A DNA stretch of 64,000 bases. It comes from Notamacropus eugenii (taxonomy: Eukaryota > Chordata > Mammalia > Diprotodontia > Macropodidae). Shown here in pieces: positions 46,360 through 56,755 of the stretch. Each line of letters begins with the position of its first letter. Position 1 is the first letter of the stretch. Below the pieces are notes generated by a model. That model saw only the letters and a program-made list of their open reading frames with translations, was not told the DNA's origin and made no database searches. Position numbers and translations under genes: made by a program. Location: NCBI RefSeq assembly GCF_028372415.1, contig NC_092874.1, positions 240,104,069 through 240,168,068 on the forward strand. Reading direction: 5' to 3'.

Positions 46360-47500
46360 CGCATTTTCTTTTGGAATATTGAATTCTAAGCTCTCCTCTC
46401 ATTTCTAGTAGAGCCTGTTAGGTTTTGTGTGATCCTAATTATGTTTGTTTTTGTTTTGTTTTTTGCCACTTGAACTCTTTCTGTAAACCCACTGTGTTTT
46501 TTCTTTGACTTGGAAACTCTAGAGTTTGCTAAGCTATTCTGGGACATTTCTTTGGGGAGTTCTTTTTAGGAGGTTATTGATGGGTTCTTTCTTCAACTTG
46601 CCTTCTCATTCTAATAGCTCATGGTAATTATCAGTTATTATTTCTTGTAGTGTAGTGCAGGATTTTAAAAAATTCTTGATTTTCAGGGAACTCAATGATT
46701 CTTGAATGATCTCTCCTTGATCTTTTCTCCAGGTCAGTCATTTATTATATTACATTTCCCCCCCTTTTTTTAGTCTTCAGATTTGTTCTAATATTTCTTT
46801 CTGTCTCATAGAGTCATCTATTTTCGTTTGTCCTGTTCTAATTTTCAGAAACATTGTTACTTAGGTAAGGTTTGCTACTTTTTGCTCTAAGCTATTTGTT
46901 GTCTTTCAATTCTTTCCTGCAGGGCTTTATTTTAATTTTTTATGTTTTGTTTCATTTCTTCTAGTCATTTATGCAACCCTTGCAGAAAATCAATTTTTTT
47001 TCTGTGTCATTTCTTGCTATTGCTAGGGCATAATTTTCTTCTAGGTTAGATTTTTGAGTATCTTTGGAAGTTCCTATCTGGTTTCACTTTTGGCTGGGTT
47101 CCTTTGCTTACGTCCACTGTCCAGGGTAAAGGCTCCTTGGATCTTTGAATTTTAGAGTGCTGGATCTTCAGGGCCTTCTGTGATGTCTCAGGGCAGAGTA
47201 GTAGGGGCCTTGAAGCTCCTAGGGTTTCCAGTCTCAGCCCTACTGTGTCCTCTGTGATCATAGTTGTACTGATGATTTCTAAGCTTATTGTTGTGAATAA
47301 ATGACCAACTTGGGGTTTCTGGGGAAACTCTCCTCTCTTACTTACTCCAGATAAAGATTCCTGTAGAATATACATATCTCTGACTGATTTCTGGTCACAA
47401 TGGGAGGTTACCAGTTTGTTTGCCTGCACTAGATCTGGTTTTGCTGCCAGTCCCATTTTTATTGCCTTATTATGGCTTCTGGCTGACATGGAGTAAAAAA
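46360..47500 (-). mobile_element. Second HAL1/L1 ORF1 plus 5' UTR fragment, minus strand
   Basis: Antisense ORF1-like words ('ccttgatcttttctccaggt', 'cagttattatttcttgtagt') lead into GC-richer 5' UTR-type sequence (47,060-47,490). It parallels 44,760-46,000 in layout. A 147-codon minus frame at 47,046-47,489 lies in the 5' UTR part and resembles no protein I know. Confidence 0.45.
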
Positions 47501-47519
47501 AAAAGTCAATTATTCTAGT

Positions 47520-47890
47520 TGCTCCTTAAATTTGCTTTTTTAATTTTAAAAATTAATTTATTAACATTTTAAAAAAAATTTTGAGTTGCAAATTGCCTTT
47601 CTCCTTCCTGTCCCTTCTCTACCTATTGATAAGGTGTTTATATCAGTTATATATGTGAAATCATCCAAAACATATTTCCATATTAGCCTTGTTACAAAAA
47701 CAAAAAAAACAAGAAAAATAAAGTAAAAAAGTATGCTTCAAAGCTCATAGTTCACTGCTGATAATATTTTTCAAAGTGAGTCTTTTGGAATTGTCTTAGT
47801 GCATTGTATTGATCAGAATAGCTAAGTCTCATGATGGATCATCATTATGAAATTGCTGTTACTATATATAAAATGTTCTCCTTGTTTTTT
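47520..47890 (-). mobile_element. L1 3' UTR fragment
   Basis: 'tttgagttgcaaattgcctt', 'atatgtgaaatcatccaaaa', 'tccatattagccttgttaca' match the antisense 3' UTR at 31,280-31,450. A 330-base unassigned stretch with a T run follows. Confidence 0.6.
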
Positions 47891-48640
47891 ACTTAAATTT
47901 CTTGATCATTTTTTTTTTTTTTTGATCTGGTAGGATTTTTTCTGTTTGGAATTGTTCTGAAGGAATTGCTCTGTATTCTTTCGTTCAGTGAATCACATTG
48001 ACTGAAAGTCCACTTAACCTTTCCTTTCAACAGCTCTTTCTGCCATATATCTGTGTCAACTTGATGATAGACTTTGCTGTAATCTCTGGTGACTACCTAG
48101 TATATTTCTCAAATCTTCATCTCTATAGGTCAGGCCATAACCTGGCAATAGCCATTTGCCCAATAAACAACTAAGAGTTCTGGCATTCATGTTTCCCCAC
48201 TTTTTAAAAAAACCCCAAAGTTCTCATTCCCCATTAGATAAATGGTCAAAGACTACATACAGGTTGTTCTCAAAATAAGAAAAGCAAGCTATCAATAGCA
48301 AGACTTTTAAAAAATGCTTTGAATCATTAATAAGGAGAGATTTGCAAATTAAAACAACTCTGAGGTTCTATAACATTCCCCAGATCAACAGAGATGACTT
48401 AAAAAAAAAGAAAATGACAGTTTTTGTAGGAAATTTGTGAGAAGAGGAACATTAATGAGTTGTTGGTGTACCTGTGAATTTGTCCAGCCATTTGTGAGGC
48501 CAAGCAAAGTAGGATCTTTTGCTGTTTTTGTTTTAGTATAATCAAGAAGTGTACTGCCTCTATTGGAATGTGATTAAAGAAGATCTTCCCCACCCATTGA
48601 TGGGTCTGCCCATTGAAGGAAGGTTGATTAGGCAAGTTGT

Positions 48641-49540
48641 TTTGTTTTTTCTTTCCCTGATGGGTAGCATTGTTCTTCCTCATCCAAAAGGATGGGAGAA
48701 GATATCTGTTCACCAAGAAAGTAACCTTCTATAGTCTTATTTTTTTCCCCTTTTTTGGGCATTTTCCCAACCAGTTACTTGACTTTTGGGTCCTTTGTTA
48801 AGAGCAGGATATACTCTGGGAATCTGTAAGATCTCAGTTCTTCCAAGGTGGCACAATCAAGCCTGTACACTGGTCTCGGAGCAGAGAGAGATTTTTGTGC
48901 CCAGAATCTTAGCAGAGTTTCCTCTCCACAGACGTCTGGCCTTCAGCTCCGCCAAGTCAGTACTGGGGGCTGAGATTCAGATAAGCTGCATGGGCAGGGC
49001 TGCTATTCAGTGTGAGATAAAGATCAGCTCCCTCAGGGCCTCTACACAGGGCTGAGGTAAGAATCAACTCCTCAGTGCCCCCAGAGGTTTTACGATCCAA
49101 CAATGGATGTGGGCTGCTGTGGGAACTGCTGCTGCCTGCCTGATGTGTCCTCTGGGGCCACTGCCTAAGGCCGGAGCTATGGGAAGGCCCTTGCCCTTCC
49201 TGGCCTGCTGAAAAAACCCTGTCACTGACCTTTGGTGCCTGTGGGTTGAGGGATCTAGGAACTACTGCTACTGCAACTGGAGATTCCGCCTCCGAGGGCT
49301 GTTCATGAGCTGTGTGCTGTGGCCAAGGCTGGGCTGGGCTCTGCTCAATGTCCAGTGCAACAGACCTTTCCCATGGGCCTTTCAGGTCACCCTGGGCTGG
49401 AAATCTCCTCAACTCTGTTGTTCTCCACTTCTGCTGCTCCAAAATTTGTTGAAAGTCCCTCTCTACAGGTATTTTATGGGCTGTGTGGGGAGAGCCAGCA
49501 TATGTATATCTTTCTACTCTGCCATCTTGTTTCCGCCCCC
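48641..49540 (-). mobile_element. L1/HAL1 5' UTR copy ending just inside ORF1
   Basis: Its right end 'gccatcttgtttccgccccc' is the intact L1 5' start in reverse. The 5' UTR extends to about 48,785. ORF1 begins with the same first residues as 34,442 ('MPKKG') but sequence continues only to about 48,655. There it meets a T-rich run ('ttgttttgttttttctttcc'), read in sense as an A-rich tail. It splits the family B LTR. Confidence 0.65.
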
Positions 49541-49568
49541 TGTTTTTCCTATTGAAGCACTGGGTCAT
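48957..49568 (-). other. 203-codon sense ORF over an L1 5' UTR
   Basis: The frame runs in the same direction as the L1 across its 5' UTR. Its first codons lie in LTR sequence, so this exact start is an accident of insertion. Residues about 54-85 ('RRFPAQGDLKGPWERSVALD', 'PAQPWPQ') match a frame in the 5' UTR at 33,909-34,148 ('RRFLAQGDLEGRWEKSVVLD', 'AQPWPC'), and a second match follows ('KVSDRVFS' against 'KVSERDFS'). Function unknown; it may only reflect shared ancestry of two GC-richer 5' UTRs. Confidence 0.45.
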
Positions 49569-50167
49569 GCCCTCTGGTTCTGAAAAGTGTATAAATACTC
49601 TAAGGGTGAGGTTTTACTCTGGGGTTTAGTTTTTGGAAGAAGGTCTATGTGACAGATGAGACTCTGAGAAGCTGCCAAGAAGCCTCTTCCCACCTCCACC
49701 CCCACCCCCCCCCCTTGGAAAACCCAGATGTTGGTGCTTTCCTCTCTGATAAAGATGTATGTATGTTAATGGTCAGACATTTTGGAAACATGTCTGTTGA
49801 CTTTCGATTTCTCTGTATTATTTCTTAAGTTCTTAAGGACTTTTCCCCCTGAACTAACTGAATGATACATGTGCCTGTTTAAAGTGATTTCTAACTCTTC
49901 AAAAATTACCTTTCCTTTTAGAGAAGTAAATTGAAGAACCTGTTATAGTAGGCCCCCTTATGTATATTGGGGTGCTTACTGATACACCATTGTAGGAAAC
50001 AATTTGGAATGCTAACAAAAAATTCACTAACTTGTGCATGCCCTTTGATTTAGAAATACCATTACAAGGCTTATATCTCATTGTTAAATGGGTCAATGTA
50101 TCCACCTATACAAATAATAATGAAAACAATTTTGTTATAGCAAAGAACTGGAACCTAAGGGAATGCC

Positions 50168-50585
50168 TGTTGCAGTTTGGGGACTGGGTGCTGTTAACCC
50201 CAAAATGCAGTGGTACAGGGAATCTGCCTTGAAAGAATTCAACTACTCAAGCTTTCTTTTAGTCAAAATAGTAAGACTCATTTGTGCCGCAAGTAGAAGG
50301 GAGCTAAATTCCAAGTGAATCAGCACAATTTAATGGGGGTAAGATAGGTATTTATGTATAAGAAAAGACAATGAGAAAATCTCTATGGGATTAAGGAGTG
50401 ATAAATGGCCTGGGGTGGTCCAGGTACAGACAATGAAAGGAGTTAAGTGGTTGAAAGCCACAGTGAAAGGGAAATTAAAAGAATTACTGAGCATCTAGGT
50501 AGATTGGGATGGGCCAGATACTTCTGGCAAGATACAAGAGATTGGGTTGCTGAAATGTATGGGAAAATTCAGGGTCCAGGTCCCA
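50168..50585 (-). mobile_element. Solo LTR of family A
   Basis: It starts TGTTGCAG and ends GTCCCA. 'caaaatgcagtggtacaggg' and 'ctactcaagctttcttttag' parallel 13,308-13,430, and 'gggaaaattcag' near the far end parallels 13,785. It sits within L1 sequence between 'aagggaatgcc' and 'tcatccccataaattaagg'. Confidence 0.65.
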
Positions 50586-51020
50586 TCATCCCCATAAATT
50601 AAGGAATGACTAAACAAATTGTGTAATATGAATGTGATGGAATATAATTGTGCCATAAGAAATAATGAATGAGACATATTCAGAAAAATCTAGGATGACA
50701 AGCTGGAACTAATGCAAAGTGAAGTGAGCAGAACTAGGAGAATTATGTGTATGATTACTACAACATTGTAAAGAAAAACAGCTCTATAAGACTAAAACTG
50801 TTTAATGAAGTGACCAATCTTGAATGCAGAGGACTGAAGATAAAATATTTCTTCTACCTCTTGACAGAGTGGTAATAGGCTAGAGAAGAAGAAGACAGTT
50901 TTTGGGGTATGATTAATGTGTAAATTTATTTTGTTTGGCTATGCTTATTGATTACAAGTTAGTTTTATTTCATTGGAGGGGAGAGGAGATTGGGAACAAG
51001 GAGGAGGGGCATGGAAGTGG

Positions 51021-51429
51021 AGCTGGAAAAAAAGAATAAGAGCCCTAAAAAAGTACACAGAAGAAAGTCAAAAGAAATTCAGAAAGAAGTACAGACAAGC
51101 AGGATGATTTAATGTGTTTAATATGCTATACATTTCTAAAAAATAGCAGTTCTATACGATGGACGTTCATGGTCTCATGTGTGAACCTCTTTTTCTGTTC
51201 TCTCAGTATGGAAATATTTCCTTTTGTTATCATTTGTCAAGATCAGAGTAACAAACTAGATTTAAAATTAATCCATTTAGAGTTTTCCTTTTTAGAAGAT
51301 TGACAAGATGGTCTCTTATACCCCTTGTGTCTATAGAACTTATTTCCTACATTCCTATTTTTCTCTGATGTATGATCCTATTTATTGATCCTGGGAAATA
51401 AGTAGCTGGGAAAAAGGTAAAGAAACTCC
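51021..51429. other. Unassigned spacer
   Basis: No gene or repeat family recognised. Confidence 0.35.
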
Positions 51430-51775
51430 TGGCTTCCCTGACTTCCTTCAGATCACATCTAAAATTATGCTTTCTGCAAGATGCTTTTCCTGTTCTTAAT
51501 TCTAATATCTTTCTTCTGTCTATTTTCTTCAATATATGCCACAAACATAATGGTTTATAAGTTGTCTCCTATCTCTTGATTAGATTGTGAACTTGAGAGG
51601 CAGCAGGACTGAGTTTTGGCTTTTTAAAAAAATTACCTTTAATTTTAATTAAATTTTTAATTTTAATTATTTTAATTTTTAAAATTTTGCCTTTTTAAAA
51701 ATTTTGTATTCCTACTACGTAGCAGTGCCTGGCACATAGAAGGTGTTTAATAAATGCTTGTTGACTTGACTAAAG
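51430..51775 (+). mobile_element. L2 3' end with an AT-rich insert
   Basis: 'cttccttcagatcacatcta', 'tagattgtgaacttgagagg', 'gcagtgcctggcacatagaa', 'taataaatgcttgttgactt': L2. An AATTTTAA-rich stretch at 51,625-51,700 is lodged between 'gggactatttt'-type sequence and the terminal part. Confidence 0.75.
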
Positions 51776-52395
51776 AGACAATCATTTTCTTAGAGGCAAA
51801 GTCCTTGTTTGTGCTGGCAGAAAAGCTACTTTCCTGGTCTTTTCACATGCAAATAAGCCACTCCTTTCATATGCAAACAAGCTACTCAAAATTTCACAGT
51901 CTTCAGGGGTACAAATGAACCTACGCAGTTTTACATCCTTTGAAAAGCAAAGAATGTTCCACTCAAATCAGGAAAAGAGCTCCTTATCTTCCTCCAGATG
52001 TCTTAGGGTCAGTAACTTCACCATCTGGAATCCCATAACACTTATCAAGGCCTCTTCCTCTGATTGAATCCATTCTAGGGTGATCTTGACTTTAATCAAG
52101 AAAGAAGAATTTGCCCTGAGATTCACCCCTACTTGTCTAGGCATCTCAGGGAGCTCATCTCTGCCCTTCAGATCCTAGGATTGAAACCCAACTAATTCCA
52201 ATATTACTGCGTGAACAATCCAAACATTTGGTGAATTCTTCTTGTCTTTTATTATTGTGTCCCCAGTGCCTAACATGGGTACAAACATACTGAATCAACT
52301 CTTGTTGACCATCAGCTTTCTGGTGACTGAATTGAATTTTTTTCTCTTTTTCCTAAGAAAAACAACAAAAGCCCTGAAACCTGGCAAAATTCTTG
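51776..52395. other. Unassigned spacer with a 24-bp-period direct repeat
   Basis: No family recognised. At 51,841-51,887 two 23-base units (tttcacatgcaaataagcc... and tttcatatgcaaacaagct...) repeat with a 24-base period and three mismatches. The first contains the octamer ATGCAAAT (51,847-51,854). Confidence 0.45.
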
Positions 52396-52397
52396 GC

Positions 52398-52523
52398 AAT
52401 AATAATAAAAACTATTATTTATATAGCACCTATTATGTGTCAGGACCTAAGCTAAGCCTTTTATAAATATTATCTCATTTTATTTTCCACCATCACTCTG
52501 GAAGTGCTATTATTATCATCCCA
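52398..52523 (-). mobile_element. MIR/THER1-type SINE tail
   Basis: 'ttatatagcacctattatgt' and 'ctattattatcatccca' are the L2-like tail in reverse. It is cut off by the next SINE. Confidence 0.55.
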
Positions 52524-52786
52524 TTTTTGTTGTTGTTCAGTTGTTTCACTCATGTCTGACTCTTTGTGACCCCATTTTAGGGTTTTTTTTTTGCAAAGAT
52601 ACTGGAATCGCTTGCCATTTTCTTTTTCAGCTCATTTTACAGATGAGGAACTGAGGCAAACAGGATTAAGTAACTTGCCCAGGGACACAAGGCTAATAAG
52701 TCTCTGAGGATGGATTTGAAATGAGGTCTTCTTGACTCCAAGTCCAGTACTCTATATTCACTGTGCTACTTAGCTGCCTCTAATAA
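52524..52786 (-). mobile_element. Complete MAR1/WSINE1-like SINE
   Basis: 'ttgttgttgttcagttgttt', 'ctctttgtgaccccatttta', 'gattaagtaacttgcccagg', 'cttcttgactccaagtccag', ending 'gctacttagctgcctc'. Confidence 0.8.
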
Positions 52787-52789
52787 TAT

Positions 52790-53020
52790 TTAAGGTTCTG
52801 TGCACTTTGAGCAAAGCAGAATTGAGACAGCACAAAATAAATGTAGGATGCACAAATTTGGGGTACCCACCCCAAATATTCACACAGATTATCTGTGCCC
52901 AATCTGTGGTAGAGCATTCTGAGCTCATATTGATCTGATCAGCAACAGTCGGACACACTGAAATTTCACTTTATCGTGGTGAAGTCATTTTGATCTTCTT
53001 TGAAGATGAAGGACAATAAC
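52790..53020 (+). mobile_element. RTE-type LINE 3' end with zinc-finger coding remnant
   Basis: At about 52,900-52,965 one frame reads C-P-I-C-G-R-A-F, stop, A-H-I-D-L-I-S-N-S-R-T-H, stop. This resembles the C-terminal CxxC...H...H finger ending I recall for RTE-like endonuclease-RT proteins. The 3' UTR follows ('gaagtcattttgatcttctt', 'tgaagatgaaggacaataac'), the same sort of end used by the SINE at 28,944. Confidence 0.55.
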
Positions 53021-53029
53021 CAATATTAT

Positions 53030-53262
53030 TTAAAAGCACTTTAAAGTTTACAAAGTACTTTACAAATATTATCCTGTCATGTACTCACAATACACTTGAG
53101 AGGGAGGTATTATCATCCCCATTTTGCAGATAAAAAGAATGAGGTAGGGAGAGTTTAAGTGACCTGTATGAGGATCATACAACTAGTAAGAATCTGACAG
53201 TGAATTTGAATTTAGGTCTTTCTGACAATAAGTTCAAGTCCTAAATATCTTTTCCCTGGCCC
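53030..53262 (-). mobile_element. MIR/THER1-type SINE
   Basis: 'acaaagtactttacaaatat', 'ggtattatcatccccatttt', 'gtttaagtgacctgtatgag', 'gtctttctgacaataagttc': tail, CORE and box B in reverse. Confidence 0.7.
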
Positions 53263-53274
53263 TTATTCATTGTC

Positions 53275-54110
53275 AGTCGATAAACCTTTATCAAGTACCA
53301 ACTATGTGTCAGATGTTGTCCTAAATGCTAGAAATACAAAGAAAGATAAAAATCACAGATTGGGTGCAGATAGTCCATGTATACAGACCCACACAATCTA
53401 GTACAGGAGACAACAAGCAAACAAATATGTATAAACAAGGTACATATAGGATAAATAGGAAAAAAGAGAGAGAAGGCAGAGGAATTAAGAGAAGCTAGAA
53501 AAGCCTTCCTGTAGAAGATGGGATTTTAGTTAAGATTTAAGGGAAACCAGTAGGCAGAAATGGAGCATTTTAGGCATGAGAGACAGTTAGAAAAATTCCT
53601 GGAGTCCAGAGATAGAGGCTTTTGTTCATGGAACAGAAAGGAGACCAGTGTCACTGAATCAGAGAGTACATAATAGGGAATAAGACGTGAGAAGACTGGA
53701 AAAGTAGGACGGGGAAAAGTTGTGAAGGGCTTTGAATGCCAAACAAAGGATTTTGAATTTGATCCTGGGGGCAATAAGGAGCCACTGAAGTTTATTGAGT
53801 AGGGGGAGTGACATGATTGGACCTATGCTGTAGGAAAATCACTTTAGTGACTAAATGGAGGATAGATTGGAATGGGGAGACACTTGAGGCAGACAGACCT
53901 CAAGTCTCAAGCCAGCTATTGCAATAACCCAGTTGGGACGTGTTGGGGACTTGCATCAATAGTGAAGTTAAGGGATGGGAAAAGTTTAGGGAGATAGATA
54001 ATGAATTCAGTTTTATACAAGTTGAGTTTAAGTTTGGTCATCCGATTTGAGATGCCTGAAGAGAAGTTGAAGATGGGGGAATAGAAGTCAGAAGAGAGGT
54101 TAGGACAAGA
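53275..54110 (-). mobile_element. L2 LINE 3' portion, long copy
   Basis: 'tcaagtaccaactatgtgtc', 'gaaaagccttcctgtagaag', 'gaagggctttgaatgccaaa', 'gatcctgggggcaataagga', 'tagattggaatggggagaca', 'gctattgcaataacccagtt'. About 830 bases, the best L2 in the window. Confidence 0.75.
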
Positions 54111-54113
54111 TAG

Positions 54114-54296
54114 GTAATAGCAAGGACCCTGACATACAGGAAGGTCTGCTGTACCGACTCTTAGATCTGCTTTTCTAAAAGGAAAGCAACTTTTGAGGAG
54201 TCAACAATATACTTTAATCAAGCATATATATCATTCACTTAGTTTTGGGGAAAAAGTCAGCACCTGAACTTCAGAGAAAATACAAACAGAGAAGCA
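54114..54296 (-). mobile_element. LTR of family B, 3' end only
   Basis: The reverse complement matches 56,570-56,754 closely; shared runs include 'caggtgctgactttttcccc', 'aaaactaagtgaatgatata' and 'tcagggtccttgctattac'. Homology stops sharply at both sides. Confidence 0.7.
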
Positions 54297-55095
54297 ATGT
54301 GAGGTGATGACATGAAAAAACACCACAATAAAAGTCCATTGATTTATGTGTTATTGACCTTTGTATTTCTTTCTGAAAGCTTTGTTGACTTGGAGGAAAG
54401 TGGGACAAGGTCTTATTGTGAATTAGTGACAGAGTTAGGATCAGAATCCAAGTCAGGTCTATTGACACCTCCTCTTAGGATGAATACTTCTCTAAATTCT
54501 TGTTCATATTTTGTGTAATGCAAAGACATTTTACTTTTGTTTTGGAGCTGAGTAAGGACATATCCCTTAGCAGAAGGCTGTGTCCTAGCTTTTTTCTATT
54601 CCTCCCCTTTGAGCTTGACAATTTCAACCTATTTATTCCTAAAGTATAGATATGAAAGTTATCCCATTATGGAATAAATGGAGATAGCAGCACATTATGA
54701 AAACTATAGTCCAAAACTTACTTTATGAAAGATGTTACTTTCTCCCACCTCTACTAGTAAATATTCTGTGTTTTATCAGGTCGTGCATTAAGGAGCTACT
54801 AGTGAGCAGGTACATGAAAAGAAACAATAGAAGATGTGCATTGAAAGTTTGGAAAGCAAGGTTCTAATGATCTTTATTTTGCATTCGTCTGAACACAGAG
54901 CAGAACATAATGGAGCAAAGTATTAAGTGAGAGATAATGTGAAAATGAAAAGGGAGGCTAAGGACAGCAGAATTTTCTATGGGAAGTGGTTTAAACCAAT
55001 TGTAGCAAACGTTAAAAGAAACACAATAACCTTAGCTGTGTTTTTAGGAGTTTTTAGAGAATAACTCATTTCTCCCAGTCCCCTCTCCCCAGATT
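54297..55095. other. Unassigned spacer
   Basis: No gene or repeat family recognised. Confidence 0.35.
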
Positions 55096-55099
55096 TAAT

Positions 55100-55205
55100 G
55101 GGGAAGAAACTGGCATAATGGATAGAAAATTCTCCTCTGACACATAATAGTTGTATTACCCTTGGGCAAGTGACTTAACTCTTCAGAGCTGGAGACTGCT
55201 ATAAG
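55100..55205 (+). mobile_element. SINE fragment (MIR-type)
   Basis: 'actggcataatggatagaaa', 'ttgtattacccttgggcaag', 'tgacttaactcttcagagct' keep the head and CORE order. Confidence 0.5.
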
Positions 55206-55436
55206 AACAGAGAAGGTACCAATTTGTTTTGGTGCATGTAGATCCCTTAGTCAGTAGTTCCTTGTAACAATGAAATCATAGATCCTTTCCCTTTCCTTAT
55301 GTTTAATTGCCTCAGAGTAGATGTACTTATACTCTTTGATTTTTATCATAGAAGATGGATCACTCATGAACATCTAACGATGAAGCCAGGTAGACCAAAG
55401 GTTGACTATAAAAACTCGCACTATGAACACGCCCAG

Positions 55437-55530
55437 TTATAGAATCACAGAACCTAAGAATTATAAGGGACTGATTAACCTTATCTCTACTTTGACAAAA
55501 ATCTCTATAACATTCCTGGCAATAGTCACC
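55437..55530 (-). mobile_element. L3/CR1 3' terminus
   Basis: 'agaatcacagaacctaagaa', 'ataagggactgattaacctt', 'aatctctataacattcctgg' is the CR1/L3 3' end in reverse. The stretch 55,531-56,078 is unassigned. Confidence 0.5.
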
Positions 55531-56078
55531 TAGGCCCATCTCATTCATTTAAGTTAACAGAATTACATATATGAAGAAACAAAATTTCATTCCAATAAGC
55601 CAAGAAGCTTCTAAAGAGTTTTGTGTTTTACTCAGCTCTTAAAATAATATCATTCAAGGATATCTCCAAACAGAGCTATAACTAGGGAAGGGTTAAAGGG
55701 ACTTTGGTTCAGGGTGCCAACATTTGGGGAAGTGTACTTCCTCTCTGTGGCAAATCTATGTCCTTCTGGCCTTGTGTTACTCCCATTCTTACAACCAATC
55801 TCAGACTCCACTCCCAGGATCTCTTTATATTGGTGTCCTCTCTTTGGTCTTGCTTTCCCCCACCACTCAGTTGCTTCTTACCCAACACTTTAGCCTCTTA
55901 CACATACCTACACTTGGGGGCTGGAGAGATTATCCGTTAGATTATAGGAGTTTAGGTTAGATTTTCTGGAGATTGGACCACCTTGTTTCCTTACATAATT
56001 CTAGGGAATCTGCCCCCAGACATAAGAATATCTAGTTATAGCTCTGCCTCTGAATTATATTTCCCCAAAGGTCAGCCT

Positions 56079-56134
56079 TGTGCGTGCGTGCGTGTGTGCA
56101 TGCATGTGTGTGTGTGTGTGTGCATGCACGCATG
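56079..56134. repeat. Purine-pyrimidine alternating tract
   Basis: TGCG, TGTG and TGCA units alternate without a break over about 55 bases, including 'gtgcgtgcgtgcgtgtgtgc'. Sequences of this kind favour left-handed DNA. Confidence 0.9.
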
Positions 56135-56208
56135 GTGGGGGCAGGGAGAGGGAAGGAAGGAGAGAGAGAGAAACAGATACAAGTACAATTTATTTCTAGA
56201 AGATTCTG

Positions 56209-56755
56209 TAATGGTGATTTAAAGTTAATGATGGGTGGGGGAAAGAGTTAAAGATCTTCCCTGCCCATTAATAGGCCTCAATACCTTTTGTTAGTTTCTG
56301 TTGAGCCATTGGGTCAGAAAATTGTGCCCTCTGGCTCAGAAAAGTGTATAAATATGCTGAGGTGAAATTTTACTTTGAAGCTTATTCATTGGAAGTGTTT
56401 GTTTGGCCAGATGAGATTCTAGGCAGCTGCTAATTAGCCCCCTGACTTTGAAAATGTGGATGTTGGTGCTTCTCTCTTTGGTAACTATGTATACATGTCA
56501 GACAATTGGATCTGTCTGTTGATCTGTGATGCTTATAGTCAGACAGTTGGAAGCCTTGTCTGTTGATTTTGTCTCTCTGTTTGTATTTTCTCTGAAGTTC
56601 AGGTGCTGACTTTTTCCCCAAAACTAAGTGAATGATATATATGCTTTATTAAAATTTATTGTTGATCCCTCAAAAGTTGCTTTCCATTTAGAAAAGCAGA
56701 TCTCAGAATCTGTACAGCAGACCTTCTTGTATATGTCAGGGTCCTTGCTATTACA
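56209..56755 (+). mobile_element. LTR of family B, complete copy
   Basis: It begins 'tgtaatggtg' and ends 'ttgctattaca', a TG...CA unit of about 547 bases. TATA-like 'aaaagtgtataaatatgctg' lies at about 56,339-56,358 and 'atgctttattaaaattta' near 56,641. The interval from 56,480 to 56,580 is a TCTGTTGAT-rich stretch with partial internal repetition. No retroviral coding region adjoins it. Confidence 0.65.

Larger units (their letters stand above)
48549..49976 (+). mobile_element. LTR of family B, itself split by an L1 5' copy
   Basis: The left part, 48,549-48,640 ('attaaagaagatcttcccca'), and the right part, 49,541-49,976 ('ctgaaaagtgtataaatact' with a TATA box, 'gatgttggtgctttcctctc', 'atgtctgttgactttcgatt', 'tgaatgatacatgtgcctgt'), align with the uninterrupted copy at 56,209-56,755. 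The exact 5' limit is uncertain by about 50 bases. Confidence 0.65.
48225..51020 (+). mobile_element. L1 ORF2 C-terminus and 3' UTR, split by two LTRs
   Basis: Piece 1, 48,225-48,510 ('gataaatggtcaaagactac', 'aaattaaaacaactctgagg'). Piece 2, 49,977-50,167 ('gaaacaatttggaatgctaa', 'tgcatgccctttgatttaga', 'aagaactggaacctaaggga'). Piece 3, 50,586-51,020 ('aaggaatgactaaacaaatt', 'gcaaagtgaagtgagcagaa', 3' UTR to 'ggagaggagattggg'). The pieces are in register with L1; what lies between them inserted later. Confidence 0.7.

Noticed and set aside
47046..47489. 147-codon minus-strand frame as a gene
   Set aside because: It sits in a 5' UTR-like part of a decayed HAL1/L1 copy and resembles nothing known to me; kept only as a note under that element.
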